Positions 36,250 through 49,300 are shown, numbered from the stretch's first letter. The stretch is 64,000 bases of DNA from Magnolia sinica (GCF_029962835.1 NC_080588.1:47909001-47973000), one strand, 5' to 3'. Numbers and translations: made by a program. The notes: generated by a model from the sequence alone, not told the origin.

Positions 36250-38172
36250 ATGTCTACGTTTTCAGGCATCCAAGGCCATCTCCTTGAAGTTACAGGTACG
36301 CATGAATGCATGCTTTCACATACAAAACCATTATCATCATCATCATCATCACCACCAAACATGACATGTGGGTTTTCTTTCTCTCTTGCAGTCGTTGGCT
36401 GTAACAAGTTGCTGGACACTGAATGGATATCAAAGCAAGATCCATACGTCTGCCTTGAATACGCCAACACCAAGTTCCGTACAAGGACTTGCACAGGTAT
36501 ATATACACATCCATACATATACGCACATATCTTCAAAAACCATATCTTCAACAAACCGATACATCTACGAAATCACGCCCAAAAATCGGGTGATCCTACT
36601 CTGAATGAGCTTCTCTTGACTCCTCACAAAGATTAATCAAACTAAAACTTACTATAAATAGTAAAAACAAAATTAAAACAGGGATTCGACCGTGGATCTG
36701 GTGTTATTTCGCAAGTCCGGCATGTGCAACACGGTGTAGCAGGGTTGGGTGGCTAAAGTAGCTCGTCCTACCCAAAATCATATATGGAACGTCCGATAAC
36801 TCATTCCGGCTTGCCAGATACGTCCATTTTAAGTTTTGACGGTCCGGATCACCTCCGTCTCCAATCGGCCCTTTTCTGATCCATCTTGGCCATGAAAGTG
36901 TCCACGACCCGCTCTAGATCACCTACCCACTGATTCAAGGACCTATTGAAAGTTACAATTCGATAGTCGGAGAAAGAAAAATGTCCAACAAATGTTTAAG
37001 ATTCAATAGGAAAAAGTCCTCCCATTGGTTGATAGGCTCATCTGACCAAGTGTGATTTTGGTAGATGGATCAACCACAGATCTTGCACTGTAACTATTAT
37101 TTTGTTAAATTCCTGAATTGGGTTTCTTTGCAACCATTGATCTTGATCTAGATGGACACAAAAACCCCACCTTCCAAGAAAAATTCGTCTTCTCGCTCAT
37201 CGAAGGTCTCCGTGAATTGAATGTTGTGGTATGGAACAGCAACACTCTCACCTACGATGACTTCATCGGCAGCGGCAGGTACCGTTTCTTCTTGCATACC
37301 AACCAAATAAATTCTATAAAAAGAACTCATTTCAGTTTCTTTTCATTGCATTTCAAGTTTCAACTGATCTTACTCTATCTCCTGATTTCAGAATTCAACT
37401 CCAAAAGGTACTCTCCCAAGGCTTCGACGACACCGCATGGCCTCTCCAGAATAAGAAGGGCAGGTATAACCATAAAAACAAACAAAACTCACATCTTCAA
37501 TATCCTCCATTCCTTCCCATTCGTAGCATTTCTAACCCATGTACTACTAATGCAGACACGCCGGAGAAGTAAGACTCATATTGCATTATGCAAATGCCAG
37601 TAATGTAAGTTGAATTCGATTAGAAAATCTCCTCATTATCTCCTTCAAAAATCAAGAAAGCCAAATTGGACTGACGATTTTTGTATACTTTGTATGAAAT
37701 TGCAGAAACCATCACAAGGATTTGCACCGTCCATGACACCTTACGGAGCTCCAGCTGCACCATATGTCCCTCCTTACACGACTCCAGCTGCACCCCATGC
37801 ATCTCCTTACACGACTCCAGCTGCACCCCATGCATCTCCTTACACAGCATTTCCACATGCTCCGGCCACAACCTATCCTGCTCCATCTCCTTACTCATCA
37901 TACCCACCTCCCCCAGCAAATCCAAATGCATATCCACCGTCCGTTTACCCTCCCCCACCACAAGCAACTGCCTATAATACCCAGACATACCCATCTGCAC
38001 CATATCCGCCGCCACCACAAACAACAACACATTACCCACAAGGTAATTTTCATTCATCGGCGTCATTGATGATCTTATTATTGAAATGTTTTCCTTATTT
38101 TCAATACATTTCTAATTGTATAATAGCTTATCTTCAGGCCCATATCCAGGAATCTATCCGCCAGCGTACTGA
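36250..38172 (+). CDS. C2-domain protein with proline-rich tail, seven exons
   Basis: Exons are 36250-36295, 36392-36496, 37152-37278, 37392-37463, 37556-37604, 37706-38042 and 38138-38172. All junctions are GT-AG and phases match, giving 256 residues. Residues 1-133 are one C2 domain: MSTFSGIQGHLLEVT, then GCNKLLDTEWISKQDPYVCL, FQEKFVFSLIEGLRELNVVV, YDDFIGSG and HAGEVRLILHYAN. Residues 134-256 are rich in Pro, Ala, Tyr and Ser and end PYPGIYPPAY. This architecture is known from plant elicitor-responsive or SRC2-like small C2 proteins, which bind membrane lipids, often with calcium. The loop that normally has D-x-D before DD-x-x-G here reads N-S-N (VVWNSNT), so calcium binding may be weak; this is inference. 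A TATA box and a poly(A) signal frame the gene. A broken tandem copy lies 3.2 kb downstream. Confidence 0.9.
37745..37843 (+). repeat. 33-bp coding minisatellite in the proline-rich tail
   Basis: Two perfect 33-bp units (37778-37810 and 37811-37843) follow one diverged unit (37745-37777). Each encodes an 11-residue unit like TTPAAPHASPY. The units keep the reading frame. The pseudogene copy at 42.5 kb has related but diverged units. Confidence 0.85.
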
Positions 38173-38438
38173 GATTTTGACATATAAGACATGCTCTCTG
38201 TCCTGCTCATATGAAGATGATTGCTTGATGAAAGCCAGATGGCACCTTGAAGTTTGGAACTGTTTCTGAAATATTTGCATTTATTTGAGGCCTTGTTTTT
38301 CCAATACCATCAAAAGTTTATCACTACTCGCAAAGAAGCAATTAAAATCAAATGTTTGATTGTTGCTCAAGTGCTGTTTTTTTTTTTTTCTTTTCTTCCT
38401 TGCAATGGTTACTTGTAACGTCATTTTTCATTGAATTT

Positions 38439-38444
38439 AATAAA
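38439..38444 (+). terminator. poly(A) signal of the C2-domain gene
   Basis: AATAAA lies about 270 bp after the stop codon, within an AT-rich 3' region. The pseudogene copy has the related TTTAATGAAG at the same relative place. Confidence 0.55.
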
Positions 38445-38449
38445 GTTAT

Positions 38450-39505
38450 ATACATGAATGCTGATCAAGTTCTAAAAATTCATAAAAATTTGATATATGA
38501 AGGTCCTAAATATACATGGACAATGAATTTCAAAGACCATCTTTCCTTGCGAGAGCAGAAAGGATATTTTGCAAATCAAATATTTCTTATTCCCTCTTGC
38601 GTAGTTCTTGTTTCTCATCCATGTGAGAGGAGCAAGACATGTGTATAATCAATGGCCAACCCATGACAAACTATTAGCACATGTGACATTGCTTAATAGG
38701 TCATAGCTGTCTTTGAGCCCAGACGATTATTTTTATGTGAGCCGACATGAAGAGTGGCAAAATCTCTTTAGTTACCACCTCAAAATTCCATAAATAAGAG
38801 AATGATCAAAGAGCTAAACGCCCTCGCTAACCTAACACAAATCAAATCTACAGCATAATGTTACATATCCTTTTATTTTATTTTACCTTAGACTAGAACA
38901 ACTTGTCTATGCTACTATGCTGGACCAGCTTTACCATAAGAGTAGTGTAATGCCTTTTCATCTACGCTAAGCACCGGTCCGCAAGAAATACTTTTCTTTT
39001 TCGTTTTCAGTGTATAATTTCATTCATTTACACCCAAGTCACTCGACCAAGTGTCAATGCTCTCATGCGAGCGGATGAACTCCACGACTGCGAATATTGC
39101 CTGGGTTTTGATTTAGTTTGAATCGCTTTTGTTTCCTTGATTGTGCAATGTCATGGGGTGTGTCTTTAATCTACAGTCAACTAGAAACCACAGAATGCTG
39201 GTGAATCGGGGGATTGTCAAATTGTTCAATCCATGTGACTCATATGGTTGATCTGCACTGTAGATTCAAAACAAGGGCTTGATTACAAAAAATAAAAGAA
39301 TTAAGCACTCTTTTCCGCTTGTGCAATGTATAGTCTCTACTTTAAGGGATTTCAAAAAAAAAAATTTATTCAATGAAGTTTCAGTATTACTTCATTAGGT
39401 CATACTAGGCAGGTTTCAGAGCCCTGAGTAGGCGAAAATAAAAGATAACAAAGAGCGATAGAAAAAAAGATGGCAGAGATAGTGTGTGGGCCTGTGTATA
39501 CTAGG
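38450..39505. other. intergenic, no gene seen
   Basis: No coding sequence is recognised. A plus-strand open frame over the 3' end of the C2 gene has no domain. Confidence 0.5.
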
Positions 39506-39509
39506 TGTG

Positions 39510-39935
39510 TTGGAAGCTGTCACGCCCATCATGAAGTATGTGTTTTATCCATACCATCTATCCATTTTGCCATCTGATTTTAGCATATGATCTCCAAAAC
39601 GAAACAGATCAAAGGCTCAAGTGGGCTACACCATAGAAACAGTGGTGATAGAACACCCACCATTAAAAACTTCTTGATTAACACAAGTTTTGGATCAAGC
39701 TGATATTTGTGTTTTCCATTTATCCATGTCCATGTGATCTTATCAAGGGGTTGGATGGCAAATAAACATAACGGTAGACCCTACGAAGGTTTCAACAGTG
39801 GAGGTAATTATCCCAACTGTTTCCTGTTGTGTGGTCCACTTGAGCTTCAAATCTGCTTCATTTTTGGGCTCGTGCCCCTTGTAGTGCATGGGTATAAAAC
39901 ACATACATCAGAGTAGGCCCCATAGTGCAGCTGGG
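39510..39935. mobile_element. MITE-like repeat of the GGGCCCAC family (copy D)
   Basis: Subterminal GAAGTATGTGTTTTATCC near 39532 faces CATACATCAGAGTAGGCCCC near 39901 in inverted orientation. Internal phrases 'CAGTGGTGAT...CCCACCATTAAAA' and 'GTTGGATGGCAAATAAACA' are shared with copy A. The ends are approximate. Confidence 0.5.
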
Positions 39936-40544
39936 TGGTGGGTTGGGACTCGGAATGGGTACTGCCCAAACGTGCACTGAACTCCCCACATGCACAATGA
40001 GCCGGACTGATTGGACCACAAGCAGCCGTCAGAAATGGGCCACAAGAATATGTTTGAAAGTTGTTGGGTAGATGCCTACTCGACCAGGCCTATATCTCCT
40101 ATATCTGACAGGATCCGGCTGTCCCATCCAATTCCACCATGTCATGTCTCTGCCAAGCTGGTACAGGCATGAGCAGTACCCAATCTAAGTTGAGTCAGTT
40201 GACTGGAGTCCAGCCCCCATAATAAACTCTAAGGCCCTGTTTGGGCGCGTGAAATACGGCGGCAACCGGTATTACGAGAGATGGGATTTACTAATCCCTG
40301 ATGTGATGGCTCCGAAGCTGTTTGGATGGTGGACGTCTCTCCGCATTTTAAGAGGAACTAGTGCGTGCAGTGGAGTTGGTGGGATTGTTAACGCCCTGTC
40401 GCAAGCTAGAATCCCTCTAGCAAAAAGAAAACGAAGGCCGGCGTTAGCCACAACCTCACCTCTTTCGAGAGAATCCCTCGATGCTCTCTTTTCTCATCCG
40501 AACCTGTCACGCTTGTGAAAGATGCGCGACCTTTAAGCGCTAGG

Positions 40545-40546
<2 letters not shown>

Positions 40547-40591
<45 letters not shown>
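40547..40591 (+). repeat. (CT)n microsatellite
   Basis: About 22 CT units in the interior of the PIF/Harbinger-like element, upstream of the telo-box and open frame. CT tracts are common in plant 5' leaders. Confidence 0.9.
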
Positions 40592-40592
<1 letters not shown>

Positions 40593-40765
40593 TAGGTGGG
40601 AAAACAGAGGGTGACAACACCATTTGAACTTCTTCTCTCATAAGAGCTCTTCCCATTTTAGGAAAAATGATTCTCAATTTGCAGAGCTAGGGTTTTTTTC
40701 TTCTTCCAAACTCCTTTCCTCCAATGGCATTTTTGTGAGAGAAAAAAAAAAAAAGCATACAAGGG

Positions 40766-41194
40766 ATGGAGGCGAGCTTCAGAGGCTTAGCTGCTCTTTT
40801 CAGCTTCAGAATCTGGAGATTCTATGCTTTCCCTCTCCCTCACCACAGACTAGACTTCCGGATATGTGGCCGAGACCGACCAGGAAGGTTGAACGGCTTC
40901 AATTGCTGCTGTTCTGAGACGGAGTTCCGGAAGCTTGCGCCGGCTAAGACAGGGAAGAATACCGAGAAGAAAGTTGAGGAATGGCCATTCGAGCCATGTA
41001 AAATGATCATCAACTGGGCCACAGTTATACACAGAATCACAATTTCTGTGAATAGACCATTCATCCCAATGCGGATACCATGCAATCAACGGCTCAGACC
41101 TTCACATTGGGTGAAGATGGAGGACGCGACGGCACCAAGTGAAATCCACTTCAATCCAATGGGTAAACCAAACAAACCCATATGGGATAACTGA
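40766..41194 (+). other. open frame inside PIF/Harbinger-like element
   Basis: The frame of 142 codons starts with ATG (MEASFRGLAALFSFRIWRFY) and includes SETEFRKLAPAKTGKNTEKK. I do not recognise a family. The first half is rich in Arg and aromatic residues with few acidic ones, as in an organelle-targeting presequence, followed by a basic segment. The second half runs into the inverted-repeat side of the element (MGKPNKPIWDN) and is probably not protein-coding. It may be a captured first exon of a host gene; this is inference. Confidence 0.3.
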
Positions 41195-41360
41195 GGGGAT
41201 GATTGCAGTTCCGTGAAACCCAAACAGGTCTTGTGCTACGCGTGGGATAAATGTGTACACGCAATGCAGCCGACCATCCACTGCAAATCATAAATGCTTA
41301 GGCGGCCATAATTCCATCCCTTCTATTCCACCGTATTGCACGCGCCCAAACAGGGCCTAA

Positions 41361-43263
41361 GCGTTTGGTGACGACTCCACGCAGTCCATTGGTTAGCATC
41401 AGTCATTAGCAGAAACCAGTGAAGGTTAGTATCAGTCATTAATAGAAAACAGCAAGGACAGCACAGCCGTCTTGAGCATCTTATACTTTCAAAAACCACA
41501 TCTGCAACATGCCCGTTTATTAGTACCCTTTTCCACTCTTCTTCTGTTGCATTCTTCAGAAGAAAGGATCCAATGCTAAAATCGCTTTTATTACACGTGC
41601 AATACATCTGTGAGATCACAACCATTCATCTGATCGGTCGTAGCCCCAAAATTCACGTTGATCGGGTGATCCTAGCCACTGCTCGAGGGACCTATTGGAA
41701 GTAACAATTCGATAGTTGTAGAGAGAATTTCCAACAAATGGTTAAGATTCAATAGGAAAATGTCCTCCAATTGCCTGCTAGGCTCATCTGACCAGTTTGG
41801 TTTTGGCAGATGGACCACCCATAGAAGTTATCAACAGATGTCCTTTTTGAATCCTGCACTTGTTAAATTCCTGAATTGAGTTTCTTTGCAAGCGTTGATC
41901 TGTGATCTAGATAGACACAAGAATCTGAGGGAAAGAGGGAAAAAAAAAAAAGATAGACACAAGAACCCCACTTTCCAAGAGAAATTCATCTTGTTGCTCG
42001 TGGAATGTCTCCATGAGTTGAACGTTGTGGTGTGAAATAGCAACACCCTCACCTACAACGACTTCACCTGTAGTGGCGGGTACCCCTTCTTCCTTGCATA
42101 CCAACCAAATGACGGCTGGCAAAAAAACTCATTTCAGTTTCATTTCATTGCATCTCAAGTTTCAATTGATCTTGCTGTCTGATTTCAGAATTCAACCCCA
42201 AAAGGTACTCTCTCAAGGCTTCGACGATGCTGCATGGCCTCTCCAGAGGAAGAACAGCAGGTATAACCATAAAAACAAACAATACCCACATCTGCAATCC
42301 TCTATCTGTTCCCGTTTGTAGCATTTCTAACCAGCGTACTTATGATGCAGACACATCGGAGAAGTAAGACTCATCTTGCATTATGCCAATGCCAGCAGTG
42401 TAAGTTCATTCTTCTTCAACTGGAAACTGATTCATGCTCTCCTTAAGAAAATCAAGAAAGCCGAATTATATTAACCATTAATGTATGCTTGTATGAAATT
42501 GCAGAAATCAGCACCAGGATTTGCGCCGACCCCACCGCCTTATGTAGCTTCAGCTGCACCACGTCCCTCCTTATACAACCCCAGCTGCACCACATCCCTC
42601 CTTACACAACCCCAGAAGCACCCCATGTGTCTCCTTACACGACACTTCCACCGACGATTCCTTATGCCCCAGCCGCAACCTATCCTGCTCCATCTCCTTA
42701 CCCATCATACCCACTTCCCCCAGCAAATCCAACTGCATATCCACTGTCCACTTACCCTCCCCTGCAACAAGCAACTGCCTATTACCCACAGCCGTACCCA
42801 CCTGCACCATACCTGCCACCCCTACAAGCAACACTACATTACCCACCAGGTAATTTCCATTCATCGTTGTCACTGACAATCTTATTAAAGAAACGGTTTC
42901 TTATTTTTTGTGCTTGCAATATGTTTCTGATTGTATACTACCTCTGATCTGCAGGCCAATATCCAGGAACCTATCCACCAACATGCTGAGATGCAGATAG
43001 AGTCTTCCTCGTATGAAGATGAGTCGGTTGATGAAAGCCGCGCAGCACCTCGAAGTTATGAACTGTTTCTGAATCATTTGCATCTATTTGAGGCCTCGTT
43101 TTGCATTATCATCAAAGGTTTCTCACTACTTCACAAAGATGCAATTCAAATCAGCTGTTTGGCTGTAGCTAAAGTGCTGTTTTTTCTCGTTTTCTTTTCT
43201 TCCCTGCAATGGTTACTACTAGTTGTAACATGATGTTTCATTGAAATTTAATGAAGTCCTGCA
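41361..43263 (+). pseudogene. tandem pseudogene copy of the C2-domain gene
   Basis: It aligns with the intact gene from the promoter region (CTCCACGCAGTCCATTGGTT near 41375) through intron 2 and on to the 3' end. Exons 1 and 2 are missing. Exon 3 (about 41952-42079) has a TGG-to-TGA stop (VVV-stop-NSNTLTY) and a partly duplicated start at 41911-41970. Exons 4 (42190-42260) and 5 (42351-42401) keep frame (QGFDDAAWPLQ, EVRLILHYANAS). Exon 6 (42506-42848) has a 2-bp loss near 42566 that shifts the proline-rich tail. Exon 7 (42955-42990) still ends in a stop at the same place. The copy cannot make a C2 protein. Confidence 0.9.
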
Positions 43264-43394
43264 TGAATGTTGATCAAGTTCTATATATATTGGTTATAAA
43301 TAAGAAAAAAAAAAAAAAAAAGAGAGGTTGAACCTGGGAATTCATGAAAATTCAATATATGAAGGTACATGTTCCTAAATATCCATGGGCAATT

Positions 43395-46300
43395 TCAGAG
43401 CCCATGTTTCCTTGTAAGAGCGGATAGGATTTTTTGCAAATTAGATATTTCTTCTTCCTTTTGGCGCAGTTCTTGTTTCAGTGTTTCGATCTCTTTGACG
43501 TGGTCACACTGATACTCTTTGACGCAGTCCTCCTCAAGCATGTCCACCTTTGGCTTTTTGGATTGCACCCCCTCGTCTTGGGCCAATCTCCTCTTTAATA
43601 AGTCGGGTTTCTCGAGAAGAGCATCAGATGTCATTTTCTGAACATAGACACTGGCAGTTGATCCCTTTTTTGGTTGGAAAGAAATGAGCTTCTGAGGCCG
43701 GCCATGTACATCCTGCCAACGGAAGAAAACCTTTTATTTAGTCCCCACTGTTTTTGCTACATTTTGACTCTCCCAAAAATAAGATCAATGTTCTTTTCAC
43801 CAACAAAGACTGAAATTATCCATCTACAACCTGTATGTCTCTGGTTTATGTGGATCCAGTTACTTGAGAAAAGCCTACAATGTTTGTGACTTTCTTTCGG
43901 CATCTAGTGTCTCATTTTTCAAACATGTGGCAAACATGCACAGTATTGAAACCAATCATCAGGAGAGCCTACCTGGATGGGGCCATATCTCAAACTCTGC
44001 ACCAATTGGATCCCATGCACCAATAGAGCAGTTAGGATTGTCAGATAGTGTGATTCTTGGGGTGTGGCTCATCCAAGGTACAGCCTACCAGATGATTTGT
44101 TCATAATCTTGGACACACGTGCCATGTGTCTGGAAAGCAAATCACTGATAAGTTAAAAAGTGATAGGAAGTAACAAACACCCTACGATATCCCATTTCTT
44201 GAAAATCAGCATCATCTAAGCCTTATCCCAACTAGCTAGGGTAGGCTACATGAATATGGCATTCCACTCTACCAAAGGCCATAACTTCAGTTAGACCATA
44301 TGTCGTCATGTCTTTTCTCACTACCTCCACTTAGGTCCTTGTGTGCCTTCCCCTGGCCCTTTTAGAGCCTTCAACTTGTATGCACTTACTACTAACTACT
44401 GCAGTTATGGTCTCTGTTGCACATGACCGAACCGTCTAAGTCTACCTTCCCTCATCTTGTTACCTATTGGTGCGGCTCCTAAATTCCCTTGAATGCATTC
44501 ATTTATAGTTCCATCCTTCCTTTTCTTGCCACTCATTCATCAGCATCCTTATATCCGCACACTCATCCTATGGACCAATATCCCATTTTTTGAAAATAAA
44601 AAAGAGAGAAGTTTAAGCAATGGAGCAAATGTTGTGGCAGGTACTGGAAGCTGAATAGTTTCATGCATTTCAGTGAAAAAAGATGTGCACAGAGCTCATT
44701 CTATTGAAGGAAAACATAGCATATGCCATAATCTCATCTAATGCTCATTTCCAAAGGATCAACCTCTGTAATTATTCAGTCTGCTTTTCTTTTTGTAAAT
44801 GTAAGAAAATGCAATGAATTCAAAGCAAGCAGGTTGCCAAACAAGTGATCCCACATTACCAGTAAAGCTACAGCCACAGACGGTGAACAAGCAGGATTCT
44901 TAGATACTTCATCATTATCATAGCAACATGCAGTAAAGTCAAATTCTATACTCTTGTGAAACAGTAGTAACAGTAATAATAATAACAAATATCCCCAAAC
45001 CCTTGCTGAACAGATGGCCTATGCCATTTTCTCTTTCATTTTCAATCCCTACATTTTTTTTATCTGTGATGTGACTAAATCAGCATTCCTAGATCTTGAT
45101 CTTGATTTTTTTGAACTGTGATTATTTTATCAAATAGATGCCAAAGCCTAAAGAATTACATAAGAAAACAAAATTTTAAAAAAGAAAAAATACAATCTAC
45201 AAATCTGACCAACTAGAAGGAAGTTGGACCGAATAAATAGCCTTTGATGCTATCACCCAATCCAGATCTTGATCTTGATGATGGTGATGATAGAATAATT
45301 AAATATGGTAGCAGTATCTTTGGCCTTGAAGAAAGTGTTTTAATTAGGTATGGTAGATCGGATGTGGTAAGAAGCTATTACTAGATACTCTAGGATACTT
45401 GGAGAAAGTGCTTTAATTGAATCCAATTTTTTATATTCATAAAATCCTGGCAATTTGCTCACATTCTTGACATGATATATGTATATTTTTGTCCGAGTAA
45501 AATGTAAAAAATAGTAGACACTAAGTTCTGTTCAATTTACCATGCTAAAAATATTAGAAATCAATATCATGTAAAGAAAATATGAACACCCTGTGTCTTC
45601 AAAAAAAAATATATATGAACATGTTATAAGTGGGCTACCCACTTGCATATCCATATTGTAGACTTCTGGGAAATGAATAGAGTCACACCCTGTTCTTGTA
45701 TCCATGTTTGTAGCAGTATCTGTATCTAGCCATCACAGTTCCTCCCACAACACAACCACCAATGCCACCATCATCTTCACTGTTGTTGTTGGTTTTTTTT
45801 GTTTAATTCATTTGAACTATGCATCGTTCATCACATGAATCTTCAGTGTTGTTGTTGGGCCATGGATGCAATTGCTGAAATACATGTAAATTCAGATGGC
45901 CCCTACCTTTTCTACTTTGCCTTCTATTTTTTCAAATGCTTCACATGCTGCTTCAGAATCCTTGAAAATAGCAAAGGTGGAATATCTTCGGCCTCGAACT
46001 CTACAATTGGGCTGCCAATGAAACCCGTTAGGATGGTGCAGGAAATGTCAGAATGAAACCCTTTGGTCTAGGTTGGTTCAGTGAGGATCTGAACAGGTAG
46101 CACATAAGAAATATCATACCTGAACTTCAACAGTAAAATTTGGAGGAAATATTTTCATCAATTCTTGACTTGGCACACCAATTGGTATTCTGTGAAGAAA
46201 AAGCTTTCTGAAGTCTGTTTCAGGTACCTACAATTTTTGAAGATGCAATGAATTAATAAGGCCAAATTTCTTACCGAAAAAAATAAATGCAAGAGAGTCA

Positions 46301-49300
46301 TTCAACTTCCAACAGACATGTTTCCTTTCAACCGCAATAGGATCATCAAATCCATGCTCTATCTTGGCCAGAACTAACTTCATTGCAGCAACTGCATCAT
46401 CTCGACAATTATGAGGAGCATCATCTCTTCGAACTTCATACCCCAACACAGACTGATAGAATTAAACAAGGTAAAATCAGTGTTTTAAAAAGTGAATAGC
46501 ATGTAGTATAGCTTTCACCCCTCTAAAGCATGAGGTGTAAATTTTTAATCAAGTTTGCACTTAGCTGCACCAAGTTCATGATATTCTACACCAAATTAGA
46601 CTCTGATTAATAATGAAATCTAACAAAAATTCATAATATTTGGTGCAAGTCCAGCATTTGAAATATCGGTATCGCATTATGTATCGCACCCTTGGGATAC
46701 GGATATGTATTGGTTAGCTCATGGGATATATCGGTTGTATCACGTAATGTATCGCTGTTGTTGGAAACATGGGGAAACATTGGGAAGTTGGTCGAATTTT
46801 TCAATGAAACTTCAATGATTGTTAAAAATAACATCAATACACACTTATAAATCAAAACATTACAAAAAACAAGTGCACATAATAGGTTTTCTTTGTATGA
46901 GGTCCTAATTTATGCGTTGTCTAACTGAATTGATGCAAGTATATTCAAAGTCTATTATTCATATAATTTCTAAATGTAAGAAGACATGTGGAAACACAAG
47001 CAATACATTCAAAAGCAAAAGAAAAATCGCTAGATCAGGTTACATGCATGTTTGATTTTATGTTTGGACACAGATTGCAACCGGTTTGCGAAAAACTAAA
47101 AAATTTTGATTTTTTCAATTTTCCGCAACTCAGCCCATCTCCTCCAAATCTCAAAATCGAAGATCCCAATCCGTGATTTTTCATGCGAAACATGAAAAAC
47201 CATGGATTTGTAACAATTTGACACCGATTTAACATGATTTACAGAAAAAAATAAAAAATAAAAAGGATCGAAAATCGAAAATGCTCACCGGCTCAAACAT
47301 GTGGGATATGTCCCACTACTTGTGCTATCGCACCGGGTGGGATACAAGATATATCATGGGATATATCGGCCGATATCGTCGATACTTAAACACTGGGTGC
47401 AACCAAATGCAACCGAAATAATAGGAGAGGTCAATTATCAAGTATAAAGGTCAAGAAGAGCAACGAAACTGATTTAGGGTACTTATATTATTTTACTAAA
47501 AGCATAGAAATGTTCAACTATTTTTTGTTGAAAATAGAAAAATGCAACAAATCATTGAAAAAATTAATTGATTTTAATGTTGTAGTGAATAATAGCTTGT
47601 AATGTGAGTTGTGTGGCATGTAGCATACTCTATGTAGCATGTGGTGTATGCAAATTATCATTTAGCGGGCTACTGGCAACTTAAGCTATTTTCATGAGCT
47701 ACGCTACCTACCGTAACTATTTAAAACACTGGGTAAAATACATAATGATATCTCTGATGTTTCCATGGTCGTGTTAGCAAAGAAAATCACAGACCTTTAA
47801 GCGAACTGATACACAATTACATCATAATGCTATCTGAAATAACTTTCAAGCAGATGCAATTCCTGTGGCAATAGGCTCAAACAAACAACAGAACAAACAT
47901 ATAGAAGAAGACCCACTTTCTGGTAAATCCGGTCCATAAATTTAAATGCTCAGTGGCATATCTTTAACCCATCCACTGATCTTTGTAATGAGCCATGGTT
48001 TAAAATACCCACCAATCATTGAAAATAATTGATTTTCTACAATTATGTAGACATAAAGTTTAGCTAGTTGGGTTAGAACTGTTGGCCGGCCTTATAAATT
48101 ATATATCTTGGAACAACAAAAAAATTTATTGAACCTTGGGTCAAGAATAATGTCGTTCATCTGAGGAGATGTCATAAACACAAATCTATTAATATCATTC
48201 ATCTAAGGAGATTTCATAAACACAAAGCTAGATTTGTGGAAGGGTGCTTTCAAATCCGAAGGATTTAAAATTAGTCTGACTAGAACAGAGTATACGGCGA
48301 GAGAAATGGGATGAACGTGGCGACAGATTGAGAGGAGCGTCTTCATCCAGTCAGGGAGATTCCGGGAAACAGCCAACATCTGACCTTTGAGATACCAATG
48401 AGCACTTTCTTGGGGTAGAAAGTGCAGGGGAGTGGAAACAGGTGTCATATAGGAAAGCCAGGAAACAAGGACTTGGCAGATCGAACAGGCGAGAGTTGTT
48501 GGAATATCCAACGCTATTTGTGGACAGTTCCCGGAAGGATGGATGCCGGTGAATTTCGAGAGGGTCTTCGGGGAGGCAGGTATAGTCATGGAGGTAGTAA
48601 TACCACGAGATAGGCATTCAGCTTCTCCTCGCGGTTTTGCATTTGTCCGAATGTCGTTGGAAGAGGAGTTAGAGAAGGCAGCTCAAATGTTGAATGGAGA
48701 GAGGTTTGGAGGGATTAAATTGCGAATCCGGAGAGCAAGATATGGGTCGGAGTAAAAAATATATATATAGAAAGAGAAAAGCGGACGATTAACAAAAATG
48801 CAAAGAATACATGAAGAAAGTTAGACAAAAAGGAGTCTCCTTTTTATGATGCAGGGACATGTGATGACCTAATCTTATATGCATGTATAATCAAGTTAAA
48901 GAATCTTCAAGTAAATACACGAATCAACTAACCGTTTCCAATCAAAGGGATTAGGTAAATTTCAACACAAAGATGAGGTCATTCCGTCAGGATCATGCGG
49001 CCTAGCATAAAATCGCGTAAACAATAAAAAAGGAGGACCTAAGGATATAAGGATATCCCAGATCTAGCATAAGTCAGTCCATGGTTAAGTTTGAATCTAA
49101 TTCTACTGACTAATCATCCCTCTTTTCCATTCAAACTAGAAAAGGGGTAGCCGGAGAGGAACGAAATGGGTGAAGAATGAAGGGTTCGAGATAAAAAAAG
49201 CACAGGTATTTTTATCGTCAAAAGAAAATGAGGAGGATGATTCTTACCTTTTCCTGCACCTCAAAGATTTAGAAAGAAGAAAACCTAAAATCGGGGTGGA

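Larger units (their letters stand above)
40233..41357. mobile_element. PIF/Harbinger-like element (1125 bp), possible Pack-type
   Basis: The ends are GGCCCTGTTTGGGCGCGTG and its inverted copy CACGCGCCCAAACAGGGCC, extending with one or two changes to about 30 bp. It is flanked by TAA on both sides (40230-40232 and 41358-41360), the 3-bp TWA duplication of the PIF/Harbinger superfamily. No transposase is seen. The interior contains a (CT)n tract, a telo-box CTAGGGTTT (40687) and an open frame, as in the 5' part of a captured plant gene. It lies between the C2 gene and its pseudogene. Confidence 0.75.

Noticed and set aside
37620..38069. Open frames on both strands over the proline-rich exon
   Set aside because: They are by-products of the low-complexity CCA/GCA-rich repeat; the spliced plus-strand frame explains the exon.
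48203..48617. Minus-strand frames of 128 and 88 codons
   Set aside because: They are antisense shadows of the L1 ORF1 start, which carries an RRM-like segment on the plus strand.
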